Source: Sphingobacterium athyrii
GTDB lineage: Bacteria > Bacteroidota > Bacteroidia > Sphingobacteriales > Sphingobacteriaceae
NCBI RefSeq assembly: GCF_003071065.1
Contig: NZ_QCXX01000003.1
Location: forward strand, 450,687 to 514,686
Reading direction: 5' to 3'
DNA: 64,000 nt
Below the pieces are notes generated by a model. It saw only the letters and a list, made by a program, of their open reading frames with translations. It was not told where the DNA came from and did no database searches. This document shows positions 44,189 through 52,310 of this stretch, one piece after another. The stretch's first letter is position 1; each line of letters starts with the position of its first letter. Made by a program: the position numbers and the translations under genes.

Positions 44189-44884
44189 TTAAGCAATAAC
44201 CAGCTTAAACCCCTTGCCGCGGATATTGACAATCTTAATCGTGGGATCTCCTTCTAAAAATTTACGCAGTTTGCTGATAAAAACATCCATGCTCCGGCTA
44301 TTAAAATAACTATCATCCCCCCAGACATAGTCCAGCGCCACCTTACGGTCGAGTACAGCATCCTGATGATCAACCAGCAGCTTCAACAATTGGGCTTCCC
44401 TATAAGAGAGCTGCTGCTGCTTATTGCCGATGGTGAGATGCAGATTTTTGAAGTTAAAATGGTATTTCCCGATAGCATATTCTTCAGCCGTGGGGCTTTC
44501 AGTACGTTTTAGGGAGGATCGCCTATTGAGGAGGGCATGCATACGAATAATTAACTCTTCCATGCTGAATGGCTTTTTGATATAATCGTTGGCACCGACC
44601 TCAAAGCCCGTGGCCAGATCCTGAATCGCTGACTTTGCCGTCAGAAATATAATTGGAACTTCGCTGGTTAGTCCACGTACTTCCTGCGCCAAGGTAAATC
44701 CATCCTTGTAGGGCATCATCACATCAAATATACAGATGTCAGGCCGCACCACACAGAAGGATGAAAAGGCCTTAAGACCATCAACAGCCCAGATTACCTC
44801 AAAATCACGGAGCTCTAGAGCTTCCTTGATCAGCTTACCCATCATGGGCTCGTCTTCGGCCAATAATACTTTAATTTTGTTCAT
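44189..44884 (-). CDS. OmpR-family response regulator
   Basis: The 231-residue regulator has a receiver domain with VLLAEDEPMMGKL, phospho-acceptor Asp in ICIFDVMMPYKDG, Thr in IIFLTAKS and Lys in IKKPFSMEE. A winged-helix DNA-binding domain follows (LSYREAQLLKLLVDHQDAVL, then SRSMDVFISKLRKFL and NIRGKGFKLVIA). It lies 17 bases after its kinase gene on the same strand. OmpR-type proteins bind direct repeats about 10 bases apart, which is what the divergent gap upstream of the kinase contains. It probably activates the GLPGLI and receptor-like genes at 46753-50234. Confidence 0.95.
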   Translation of the reverse strand: MNKIKVLLAEDEPMMGKLIKEALELRDFEVIWAVDGLKAFSSFCVVRPDICIFDVMMPYKDGFTLAQEVRGLTSEVPIIFLTAKSAIQDLATGFEVGANDYIKKPFSMEELIIRMHALLNRRSSLKRTESPTAEEYAIGKYHFNFKNLHLTIGNKQQQLSYREAQLLKLLVDHQDAVLDRKVALDYVWGDDSYFNSRSMDVFISKLRKFLEGDPTIKIVNIRGKGFKLVIA

Positions 44885-44901
44885 ACGATGATAAAGACGG
44901 A

Positions 44902-46566
44902 TTAAAATTTAAGAGGAATGTGAAGGATAAACGTGGTCCCCATGTCCAGCTGACTCTCCACTCGGATTGTCCCCCCGTGTAGCTCCACGATTTTTTTAAC
45001 ATACGATAAGCCCAGACCAAAGCCTTTTGTTGCATGAACATTGCCCATGGGCACCCGAAAGAACTGATCAAATATACGGTCAACATAGTCCTTGGGAATG
45101 CCGATCCCATTATCGCGAAATGACAGGCTGAAATACTGTTTTTCTAGGCTAACAAGCAGCTGGATATCCGGTGCCTGACGGCTATATTTTAGGCTATTGT
45201 CGAGCAAATTATAGAGAATGTTTTCCAAATGAGTCTTATCCACCACGACATTCGGAAAATCGTCAGCAACTGTGAGTGTCAACGTTCCTTTCACTTCATC
45301 TAGTTTAGACTTTGTCTGGCGCTGAAAATCATGCAGGATCTGACTGAGATCTGTGGGCTCTTTTTCCAAAATATAAGGATCATCCTGCGCCAGCCGAAGT
45401 ACGGTTTCAATCATGCTGGATACACGTTTGAGTTCAGCTCCACAAATATTGAGGTATTCATCGAGTTTTTCAGGGTTGTCCTTTATCCCAAATTTGCTCA
45501 TCAGCTCCACAGCCAGGCTCGCGGTGGCGATCGGTGTTTTGAATTCGTGAGTCATATTGGAGATAAAATCGTTCTTGATCTCGGTCATTTGCTTCTCACG
45601 ATTGAAGGAATTAATGAGTGCTAACGCGGTATAAAAAAGCATGCCCAAAATAAGCAACGACACGAAGAAAAGCCATTTCATACTTTGTAAACTTGTCAAT
45701 ACATCAGGCTTTACAGTAATTTCGGCATTATACACGGGGCTGATGGTACTCCGCACCAAAAGGTAATGATCGACGGAATCCAAGCGCTGTTTTGTGCTAT
45801 CTGCAAGAGCTGAAAAGGCAACTTTAAATTGATTTTTAAACTGCAAATTCTCAAAATTGGTCTTAATCAGCGAGTCCAATAACCGGCCAATGGCTAATGT
45901 ATCCATTTCACTTTTTGTGGATCTGGTATCATTGGCGTAAACCTTAACCGCAGACCGGGTCGATTGCGCTATTGATGAGAGTTTTGTCGGCTGAACCTGT
46001 TTTTTTAAGCGGCCTGTATTAGCAGATCGCAGCTCCATCTTGTGAGCGCTGCTCGAAGGGATCTGAACGAAACTGTCTTTGACGAGACGTGTGCTGACTT
46101 TGACATTCTTGGGCCGCTTGCCCCCGGAGGTGGCCGCTAAGACTGAATCAACCAGTTTCTTCTCCATATCCTTGTCGCGTTCGGCGATATCCATTCGAAA
46201 TTCATGTGCAGTCTTTTTCGGGCCGGCCGCACAGGTATCACAGTTTTTCTTTGCCGTGGAATCCTTCGTAATCTGTCGCCGGATCTCAACACCTTTCAGC
46301 TCATTATTGGAAACCTGATCGAGTATGCCTCCCATGGCACGCAGAATCGAGGACTGTTCTTTAGAAAGAGAGCTGTCAATACCGAAATATGTTTTGAGGC
46401 GAACGACATCTATCGCATCTTTGACTGCCCCCTGAATCATAATCTTCTCCTTTTGCTGATTGATACGAAAGGCATCGGATAGCCAAAATACCTGCATCAC
46501 AATAACAGCTATAGTACTGGCAATGAGCAAGGTAATGATAACGCGTGTTTTCCTGTGTGTGGTCAT
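44902..46566 (-). CDS. Membrane sensor histidine kinase, partner of the OmpR-type regulator
   Basis: The 554-residue kinase has an N-terminal membrane helix (VIITLLIASTIAVIVMQVFW), a periplasmic region of about 265 residues, a second helix (WLFFVSLLILGMLFYTALAL), then a HisKA domain with NDFISNMTHEFKTPIATASL and an HATPase with ILYNLLDNSLKYS and KGFGLGLSYVKKIV. It contains a Cys pair in KKNCDTCAAGPK of the periplasmic part, which could sense redox or metal, or make a disulfide. It is transcribed before its regulator and diverges from the GLPGLI gene. The stimulus is unknown. Confidence 0.94.
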   Translation of the reverse strand: MTTHRKTRVIITLLIASTIAVIVMQVFWLSDAFRINQQKEKIMIQGAVKDAIDVVRLKTYFGIDSSLSKEQSSILRAMGGILDQVSNNELKGVEIRRQITKDSTAKKNCDTCAAGPKKTAHEFRMDIAERDKDMEKKLVDSVLAATSGGKRPKNVKVSTRLVKDSFVQIPSSSAHKMELRSANTGRLKKQVQPTKLSSIAQSTRSAVKVYANDTRSTKSEMDTLAIGRLLDSLIKTNFENLQFKNQFKVAFSALADSTKQRLDSVDHYLLVRSTISPVYNAEITVKPDVLTSLQSMKWLFFVSLLILGMLFYTALALINSFNREKQMTEIKNDFISNMTHEFKTPIATASLAVELMSKFGIKDNPEKLDEYLNICGAELKRVSSMIETVLRLAQDDPYILEKEPTDLSQILHDFQRQTKSKLDEVKGTLTLTVADDFPNVVVDKTHLENILYNLLDNSLKYSRQAPDIQLLVSLEKQYFSLSFRDNGIGIPKDYVDRIFDQFFRVPMGNVHATKGFGLGLSYVKKIVELHGGTIRVESQLDMGTTFILHIPLKF

Positions 46567-46620
46567 TATAAAATTCTCAGCTACAATGCTAGCTAAAATC
46601 TGTGAAAAACGGGGATTTGC

Positions 46621-46684
46621 TAACAGTTCATAACACTACTTAACAGTAATTAACAATCCAGCATCTGGTTAACAGTATTTAACA
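46621..46684 (+). promoter_or_regulatory. Ten-base-phased TAACA operator array
   Basis: TAACA occurs at 46621, 46631, 46641, 46651, 46670 and 46680. Four starts are exactly ten bases apart, and the last two are ten apart after a 19-base step. Extended copies read TTAACAGT. OmpR-type regulators often bind such helically phased direct repeats. The array ends 33 bases before the TACTTTTG element at 46717 and lies in the divergent gap between the kinase gene and the GLPGLI gene. Confidence 0.7.
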
Positions 46685-46716
46685 AAGCGATTATAGAGAG
46701 CGCTGTTCCGCCCCGT

Positions 46717-46724
46717 TACTTTTG
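46717..46724 (+). promoter_or_regulatory. Candidate -7 element for the GLPGLI gene
   Basis: TACTTTTG matches TAnnTTTG and lies 29 bases before the ATG at 46753. No clear -33 TTTG is present, as expected for an activator-dependent promoter. Confidence 0.5.
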
Positions 46725-46752
46725 ATGCATTGATAAGATAAAAATAATAAAA

Positions 46753-47598
46753 ATGAGCACAACAAAATTTTTACTGACCGTTACTATCGGTCTTTTTTTC
46801 TTCGTACAGAAGTTATTTGCCCAAGACAATCAGGTAAATATGTTTATTAAATATGATCTTGAACATATTGCTGACAGCACAAAAAAGGACAACCTGATTA
46901 AACGTTCCATGTACCTATATATCGGTAATGGAGGTTCCTTCTATTCGATGACCCCGATGGAAAAAAATCAGGAGCAAGGTGCACTCCATATCAGTATGGA
47001 TGCTGTCGATCAGTCTGACGCACTGGTCAATCTTTATACGCCCTTCGGAACAGACGACAGTCCATGTTTAGTGACGATGCTCGGTCAATTGTATAAGGTG
47101 TATCCCAACAAGAATTATAAAATAGATTGGGCCATCACCGAAGAAAAACGAGATATCGGAGGATATGCCTGCATAAAGGCAACAGGACAATTCGGTGGAC
47201 GTAAATATGAGGCTTGGTTTACCGAAGAAATCCCTTTTCCGGTCGGCCCTTGGAAGCTGCATGGCCTGCCAGGTGCCATCCTTGAAGCCAGCGATGTGGC
47301 CAATGAAGTTCGCTTTCGTTATGCCGGACTGGATAAGGTCACAGACAAGATGCATCTGATGGAGATCGACAAATTACCCGAACTTTCCTACGAAAAATAT
47401 CGCAAAGCACTTGAAAACAGCAAAGCGGACAAACTAGGAGCGATGATGGCTCAGTTACCGCCCGATGCTACAGTAAAATTCAAGACACAGGACGGAAGGG
47501 AAATCACGCGTGAACAGGCTGAAGCGTTGATGAAGGAAGCTGGAAAAGACAAACAAAAATTTCAGCTGAATAACCCGGCTGAACGTAGCATCAATTAA
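46753..47598 (+). CDS. GLPGLI-family exported protein
   Basis: The 281-residue protein has a signal peptide (LLTVTIGLFFFVQKLFAQ) and the family hallmark near residue 175: PVGPWKLHGLPGAILEASD, here with GLPGAI in place of the strict GLPGLI. Family members are periplasmic, common in Bacteroidetes, and usually sit beside TonB-receptor-like genes as here. The biochemical function is unknown to me. It starts 8 bases before the next gene's ATG context, so both are cotranscribed. An OmpR-type system diverges from it and probably controls it through the TAACA array. Confidence 0.92.
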   Translation: MSTTKFLLTVTIGLFFFVQKLFAQDNQVNMFIKYDLEHIADSTKKDNLIKRSMYLYIGNGGSFYSMTPMEKNQEQGALHISMDAVDQSDALVNLYTPFGTDDSPCLVTMLGQLYKVYPNKNYKIDWAITEEKRDIGGYACIKATGQFGGRKYEAWFTEEIPFPVGPWKLHGLPGAILEASDVANEVRFRYAGLDKVTDKMHLMEIDKLPELSYEKYRKALENSKADKLGAMMAQLPPDATVKFKTQDGREITREQAEALMKEAGKDKQKFQLNNPAERSIN

Positions 47599-47606
47599 GA
47601 ATCCCG

Positions 47607-50234
47607 ATGAAAGAAATCTTTTGCAGTCTATGCCTGTCCATACTGTCCACACTTGTTTTCGCACAGGAGAAAATCGATGGTATCGTCAGCAGCGACAAGC
47701 AGCCAGTAGCTTATGCAACCATCGTAATCGGCTATGCCAACAGTAGTCTCCATACGGTCAGAAGCAATAGTATGGGCCAGTATACATTTCATCTGACGAA
47801 AGAAGAAATGTCCAGGGTCCAATGGATCGAGGTGAGTCATATCTCCTATGAAAAAGTCCGGAAGGAATATAAAGACCAGAACCAGAAAGTGAACTTTGAG
47901 CTGGTCAAAAAGTCTATTCAGCTGGCGGATGTCACTGTCAGGAGCAGACCGTTGGCCGTACGTCGAGCCGGTGATACCACGCGTTACGCAGTCACTAACT
48001 TTGTCTCCGCCGAAGACAGAAATATCGGGGATGTGCTGCGACGCATGCCCGGCATTGAGGTGGACGAGAATGGTGTCATCAAACACAATGGCAAGACCGT
48101 CAGCCGCATGTACGTGGATGGCGATAATATCTTTCAGAATGGCTATGGCGTCGGCACCAGGACAATACAGCCCAAAGCGATAAAAGACGTGGAGCTGGTC
48201 CAAAATCATGAACATAAAAAAATCAAACAGGGGGTAAGCAACTCCGAAGATGTCGCATTAAATCTCGTTCTGAACGAAGATGCTAAAATGATCTGGTCAG
48301 GGGAAGCTACCATTGGTATTGCGGCGCCAATAGATGGTTTTATCAACGGGAATACCATGAGCTTCAAAAAGAAGTATAAAACCCTGAATACGTTGCAGTA
48401 TAATTCTATAGGAGAACGCATAAACAACGATGTGGAATCCATTGCGTCATTGAACCTGACTGAACCGATTGCAGCAGCTACTCCTTCTGTACCGACAAAT
48501 AAGTATTACAACAACAGGTCTGTAGCCTTTAATACCAATCAGTTTTATAAATGGACCGAGGGCTGGAGCTCCAGCCTCAATGGTAATCTGTGGGCCGACA
48601 GGGAGCGACTCATAAGTGATGGTACGCAAAGATATCTGTTAGCCGATGGCAGTGAGGTTACCTACAATAATTACTATAATACTACAAAAAAGCCTTTTTT
48701 TGGGCGAAGTAGCTTTACGCTGGAGGGCAATGACAATCGTTTTTATTTTAAAAATACCATCGATTATAAAGCGGAGAACCACCATCACCATACCTGGCTG
48801 CTGGATGATGAAGCACGTTTTGATCAACGGGGCCGGGATCAGCTGAATTTTATTTCCGAATCCATGGAATATACGCCCAAGTTAAAAAACAAAGACCTGA
48901 TCACCTTTAATCTGGATCTGGAACGCAAATGGCATAAAGACCGGCTGGAAGTATCTCCCGGTGTGATGTCGAATTATTTAAATGAAAATCAGCCCTACGA
49001 TGCTGTTGGGCAAGCCGTTTCTTTGCCACAGACCAATGGAAATATTCAGGTCGCCTATACACGTAACAATACACGCTTAAAACGGACATATTTTGCTCGT
49101 TTGAATTATCTCGATAAGGAGCTGAATTCAGCATTGAACTTGGTCACAGGTGGATCCGTATTTGATAACGAAAGGTTTCCCGACAACAATTTACGCTGGA
49201 AACAACAACAAATGTCTGCTGGTGTAAAGCTGGACTGGAAAAACAAGGATTTTATCTTCTCCGGAGCTTTTCCTCTGACCTGGAATGGATGGGATATTGC
49301 TGATCGTCTGCTAGGATCAGCGACAACAACAAAGAAATTGTTGTTTACACCATCTGTCTCCCTGCAAGCTTACCTGCCCAATAGGGATTACTTCCTGTTA
49401 TCATTCCGTTTTAATCAGGAAAATTCGGACCTCGATCAGCTTTACCCGAATCCAATCCTGAGTAATTTTAGGGAAATAAAAAGTTTTGCTGCACCGTTGT
49501 ATTTCACTTCCAGTCAAGCTTATGTATTGCGCTATAACATCGAACGGCCAATCAGTTTATTTTACCTGAATGTAACAGCTTCGCATTTACGTACACAAAA
49601 TGATTATCTAATCGGTCAGGATATAACACAACAGGGGATCATCAGCAAATTGCTTCCCTATGATAATCAGGCAACGACCAATAGTCTGACACTGGGTATG
49701 TCCAAATCCCTATTGAAAGAGGGGATTTATTTAGGGTTCAATGCAAGTATAAATCAAAATAGATACAATCAACTTCTGAATGGTCAATTTACGGCAGCCA
49801 CTGGTACTACGATGACCTTAAGTCCGCGGCTTGAATATAAGGGAATCTCCCATACGGCATTGACCTATCAGTATAGTTATAGCAGATTTTTGAATAAGCT
49901 TAGCGGCGAACAGGAACAAAATTCCAACCGCTATACCTCAAATACCCATAGTCTAGGTGTGCTTTATGTCGTTGGTACCTACCTCTTTGTGAAAGGAACC
50001 TGGAGCTATGGCACTTATCAAAGCAGTACGCTTGATCCCATTACCAATAGCTTTTTGGACGCCTCCATTCGGTACAAACCTCTTAAAAGCAAACATAGCT
50101 TGGAACTCAACATTAATAATATCCTCAATAAAAAACTATACTCCAGTTACAGCTTGACTGCGAACCTGGAAAATCGGCAAACCATTCCGTTACGTGGGCT
50201 ACAGTCCGTATTGAAATACAGTTTTCTGTTTTAG
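47607..50234 (+). CDS. TonB-receptor-like outer-membrane protein with carboxypeptidase-regulatory domain
   Basis: The 875-residue product has a signal peptide (MKEIFCSLCLSILSTLVFAQ), a carboxypeptidase-regulatory-like N-terminal domain (QPVAYATIVIGYANSSLHTV, GQYTFHLTKEE), a plug-like section with DVLRRMPGIEVDENGVIKHN and a long beta-barrel that ends RGLQSVLKYSFLF. This layout matches Bacteroidetes outer-membrane beta-barrel proteins encoded after GLPGLI genes. No clear TonB box was found. It starts 8 bases after the GLPGLI stop. The transported substance is unknown; the regulatory pair suggests a signal-induced import or assembly function. Confidence 0.88.
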   Translation: MKEIFCSLCLSILSTLVFAQEKIDGIVSSDKQPVAYATIVIGYANSSLHTVRSNSMGQYTFHLTKEEMSRVQWIEVSHISYEKVRKEYKDQNQKVNFELVKKSIQLADVTVRSRPLAVRRAGDTTRYAVTNFVSAEDRNIGDVLRRMPGIEVDENGVIKHNGKTVSRMYVDGDNIFQNGYGVGTRTIQPKAIKDVELVQNHEHKKIKQGVSNSEDVALNLVLNEDAKMIWSGEATIGIAAPIDGFINGNTMSFKKKYKTLNTLQYNSIGERINNDVESIASLNLTEPIAAATPSVPTNKYYNNRSVAFNTNQFYKWTEGWSSSLNGNLWADRERLISDGTQRYLLADGSEVTYNNYYNTTKKPFFGRSSFTLEGNDNRFYFKNTIDYKAENHHHHTWLLDDEARFDQRGRDQLNFISESMEYTPKLKNKDLITFNLDLERKWHKDRLEVSPGVMSNYLNENQPYDAVGQAVSLPQTNGNIQVAYTRNNTRLKRTYFARLNYLDKELNSALNLVTGGSVFDNERFPDNNLRWKQQQMSAGVKLDWKNKDFIFSGAFPLTWNGWDIADRLLGSATTTKKLLFTPSVSLQAYLPNRDYFLLSFRFNQENSDLDQLYPNPILSNFREIKSFAAPLYFTSSQAYVLRYNIERPISLFYLNVTASHLRTQNDYLIGQDITQQGIISKLLPYDNQATTNSLTLGMSKSLLKEGIYLGFNASINQNRYNQLLNGQFTAATGTTMTLSPRLEYKGISHTALTYQYSYSRFLNKLSGEQEQNSNRYTSNTHSLGVLYVVGTYLFVKGTWSYGTYQSSTLDPITNSFLDASIRYKPLKSKHSLELNINNILNKKLYSSYSLTANLENRQTIPLRGLQSVLKYSFLF

Positions 50235-50415
50235 GTTAACGTGTGCCGCGGGCCATTACGGGTAGCAACAACCTCAAGTCGGAGCCGGATAGGTATCCAA
50301 TTTGATTTGAGGTTCATCTGAATGAGATTGGATCAGCTGTGGTTCTCTTCCAAAAAAACATCGTTATGATACATGGATTTATTCCCTATATTGCAAAAAA
50401 AATAATCGGTAGGAG

Positions 50416-50991
50416 ATGCACGCGAAGTTTATTGAACTAATTACACAACGGGTCACACTTTCAAGTCTGGAAAAGGATTTGTGCCAACATTATCTGGAAC
50501 CGGTAAAGTTTCCTAAAAACCATATCATCGAGGAGGAGGGGAAGGTGCCCGCTTATCTGTATTTTGTTGTATCGGGCTTTGTCCGATTGTTTCATTATAA
50601 TGATAAAGGCGATGAGGTAACTACACATATCAACTGTCCACCGGGATTTATCACTTCTTTTGTAAACTTCAATAATCAAACCCGATCGGATGAAAATCTG
50701 GAATGCATCACAGAATGTGAACTACTGCGAATCGGCAAAAGTAATCTTGACCTTTTAACGGAACAATCACCCGCATTTAAAGATTTCAGTATCTATGTAT
50801 TTCAACTGTCGCTATCCTACAATGAGAAAAGATCAAAGGAACTGGCTACACTTACGGCTGAAAAACGTTATCTGAAATTGATGGCTGAGCAGCCGGAATT
50901 GCTCCATAACGTACCAATGCAGTATATTGCATCTTTTCTGGGCATGAACCCCAAAAGTTTGAGCCGCATCCGTAAACGGATCATTAGGTAA
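50416..50991 (+). CDS. Crp/Fnr-family regulator
   Basis: The 191-residue protein has a cyclic-nucleotide-binding-like domain (LEPVKFPKNHIIEEEGKVPA, YLYFVVSGFVRLFHYNDKG, ECELLRIGKSNLDLL) and a short C-terminal helix-turn-helix (NVPMQYIASFLGMNPKSLSR IRKR without the gap). Bacteroidetes members rarely bind cAMP and their effectors are mostly unknown. It is followed by an epimerase-like gene after 64 bases, which it may control. No cysteine cluster as in Fnr is present. Confidence 0.9.
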   Translation: MHAKFIELITQRVTLSSLEKDLCQHYLEPVKFPKNHIIEEEGKVPAYLYFVVSGFVRLFHYNDKGDEVTTHINCPPGFITSFVNFNNQTRSDENLECITECELLRIGKSNLDLLTEQSPAFKDFSIYVFQLSLSYNEKRSKELATLTAEKRYLKLMAEQPELLHNVPMQYIASFLGMNPKSLSRIRKRIIR

Positions 50992-51055
50992 CATTTGTGA
51001 AGTGATTTTAAATCGCAAGGGCAGAACTTTGTCGTAACATTTAAAATCAACGCAC

Positions 51056-52066
51056 ATGACAACTAAAAATTTGGTATTGGTGTCCGGAGCAAACGGACAT
51101 TTAGGTAATAACCTTGTCAGATTACTGATAAGAAAGGGCTTTCAAGTACGCGCCTCGGTGCGGAATATCAACCGCAGCGACAGTCTAAAAGGATTAAACT
51201 GTGAAGTCGTTCAGGCAGACATCGAGGATAAAGCCGCATTTAAAAATGCGTTACAGGGCGTCGAAACCTTCTATGCTGTGGGCGCCGCTTTTAAACTATG
51301 GGCGAAAGATCCACAAAAAGAGATCTACGAAGTGAATATGCAGGGGACACGAAATACTATTGAAGCTGCCGCTGAAGCTGGTGTCAAAAAAATCGTCTAT
51401 GTAAGCTCCATAGCCGCGCTGAACTATAGTTACACGCCCACCAAAGAATCCAACGGTTACAGTCCGGATCGCAGGGATGCCTATTACAATTCGAAGAATG
51501 ACGGGGAAAAGCTGGCATTCAAACTGGCAGAAGAACTGAATATCGAATTGGTCTCCGTGATGCCCGGCGCCATGATCGGCGCTGAAGCTGCTCTTCCCCT
51601 GAATGTCTCCTATGATATCCTAAAATTGATATTAAACAAACAGATTCCCGTCGACACCGGTATTGCCCTCAATTGGGTGGATGTCAAAGACGTCGCCGAA
51701 GGCTGTTACCTCGCTGCTATGAAAGGGAAATCGGGGGAGCGCTACATACTCGCAAACGAAAAGTGTATGCGCATTACTGACACCACCAAAATAGCACAAA
51801 AACTATACCCTGAGCTCAATTTACGTATTCCAATGTCAGTGCCCAAGTTTGCGCTCTATGGAATTGCTGGACTGATGCAGTTGTCAGCGAAGTTAAAAGG
51901 GAAACCACCCATAATCACGACAAAAGATATTGCAATGTTCTCAGGTCTTCAACAGGATTTCGATATTTCTAAGGCAAGAACGGAACTGGGATTTAACCCC
52001 AAAAGCAGCGAACAGGCAGTCACCGAAGCATTGGCCTATCTGATGGAACACAAAATACTGCTTTAG
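51056..52066 (+). CDS. NAD-dependent epimerase/dehydratase-family (extended SDR) enzyme
   Basis: The 336-residue protein has the Rossmann motif LVSGANGHLGNNLVRLL, an ADADI-like segment VVQADIEDKAAF, IVYVSSIAALNYSY and the catalytic Tyr-Lys pair in DAYYNSKNDGEK. The C-terminal part is typical of dihydroflavonol-4-reductase-like extended SDRs. It should oxidise or reduce a hydroxy or keto group on a small metabolite or sugar with NAD(P). It follows the Crp/Fnr gene and ends at a hairpin terminator. Substrate unknown. Confidence 0.9.
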   Translation: MTTKNLVLVSGANGHLGNNLVRLLIRKGFQVRASVRNINRSDSLKGLNCEVVQADIEDKAAFKNALQGVETFYAVGAAFKLWAKDPQKEIYEVNMQGTRNTIEAAAEAGVKKIVYVSSIAALNYSYTPTKESNGYSPDRRDAYYNSKNDGEKLAFKLAEELNIELVSVMPGAMIGAEAALPLNVSYDILKLILNKQIPVDTGIALNWVDVKDVAEGCYLAAMKGKSGERYILANEKCMRITDTTKIAQKLYPELNLRIPMSVPKFALYGIAGLMQLSAKLKGKPPIITTKDIAMFSGLQQDFDISKARTELGFNPKSSEQAVTEALAYLMEHKILL

Positions 52067-52083
52067 CGTTTGCGCGAAATAAA

Positions 52084-52116
52084 TGCATCATAAATTGATT
52101 TATGATGCAATTTTTA
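52084..52116 (+). terminator. Terminator after the epimerase gene
   Basis: TGCATCATAAA (52084-52094) and TTTATGATGCA (52099-52109) form a perfect 11-base stem with loop TTGA, followed by a T-rich tract. Part of the stem sequence, ATGATGCAT, recurs at 52121-52129. Confidence 0.8.
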
Positions 52117-52310
52117 TTGTATGATGCATAGCTTGTCAACATATAGCCAACAAGCTTGTCTTTATATGATTGAGCTCTTAAATTTTTATCTGCGGTATAT
52201 GGTTTTTTTATAAGCTACCTTAAATAAAGATGCATTGTTCGCATTAAAAAAGCATATTGGGATTTGCTGGATCTGCTCAATTTTTTGTATCATTGGGGAG
52301 ATCATAACCA

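Noticed and set aside
46621..46684. TAACA array considered as CRISPR or as DnaA boxes
   Set aside because: Units are too short and phased at ten bases; the word does not match the DnaA box TTATNCACA.
47628..48215. Minus-strand frame of 195 codons inside the receptor-like gene
   Set aside because: Fully antisense to a well-supported gene; no family pattern.
50270..50314. Inverted repeat AACCTCAA/TTGAGGTT with an inner GGATA/TATCC after the receptor-like gene
   Set aside because: The outer loop is long, no T tract follows and a terminator cannot be supported.
52130..52156. Inverted repeat AGCTTGT/ACAAGCT before the HTCS gene
   Set aside because: Seven-base arms with a 13-base loop in AT-rich DNA are expected by chance.
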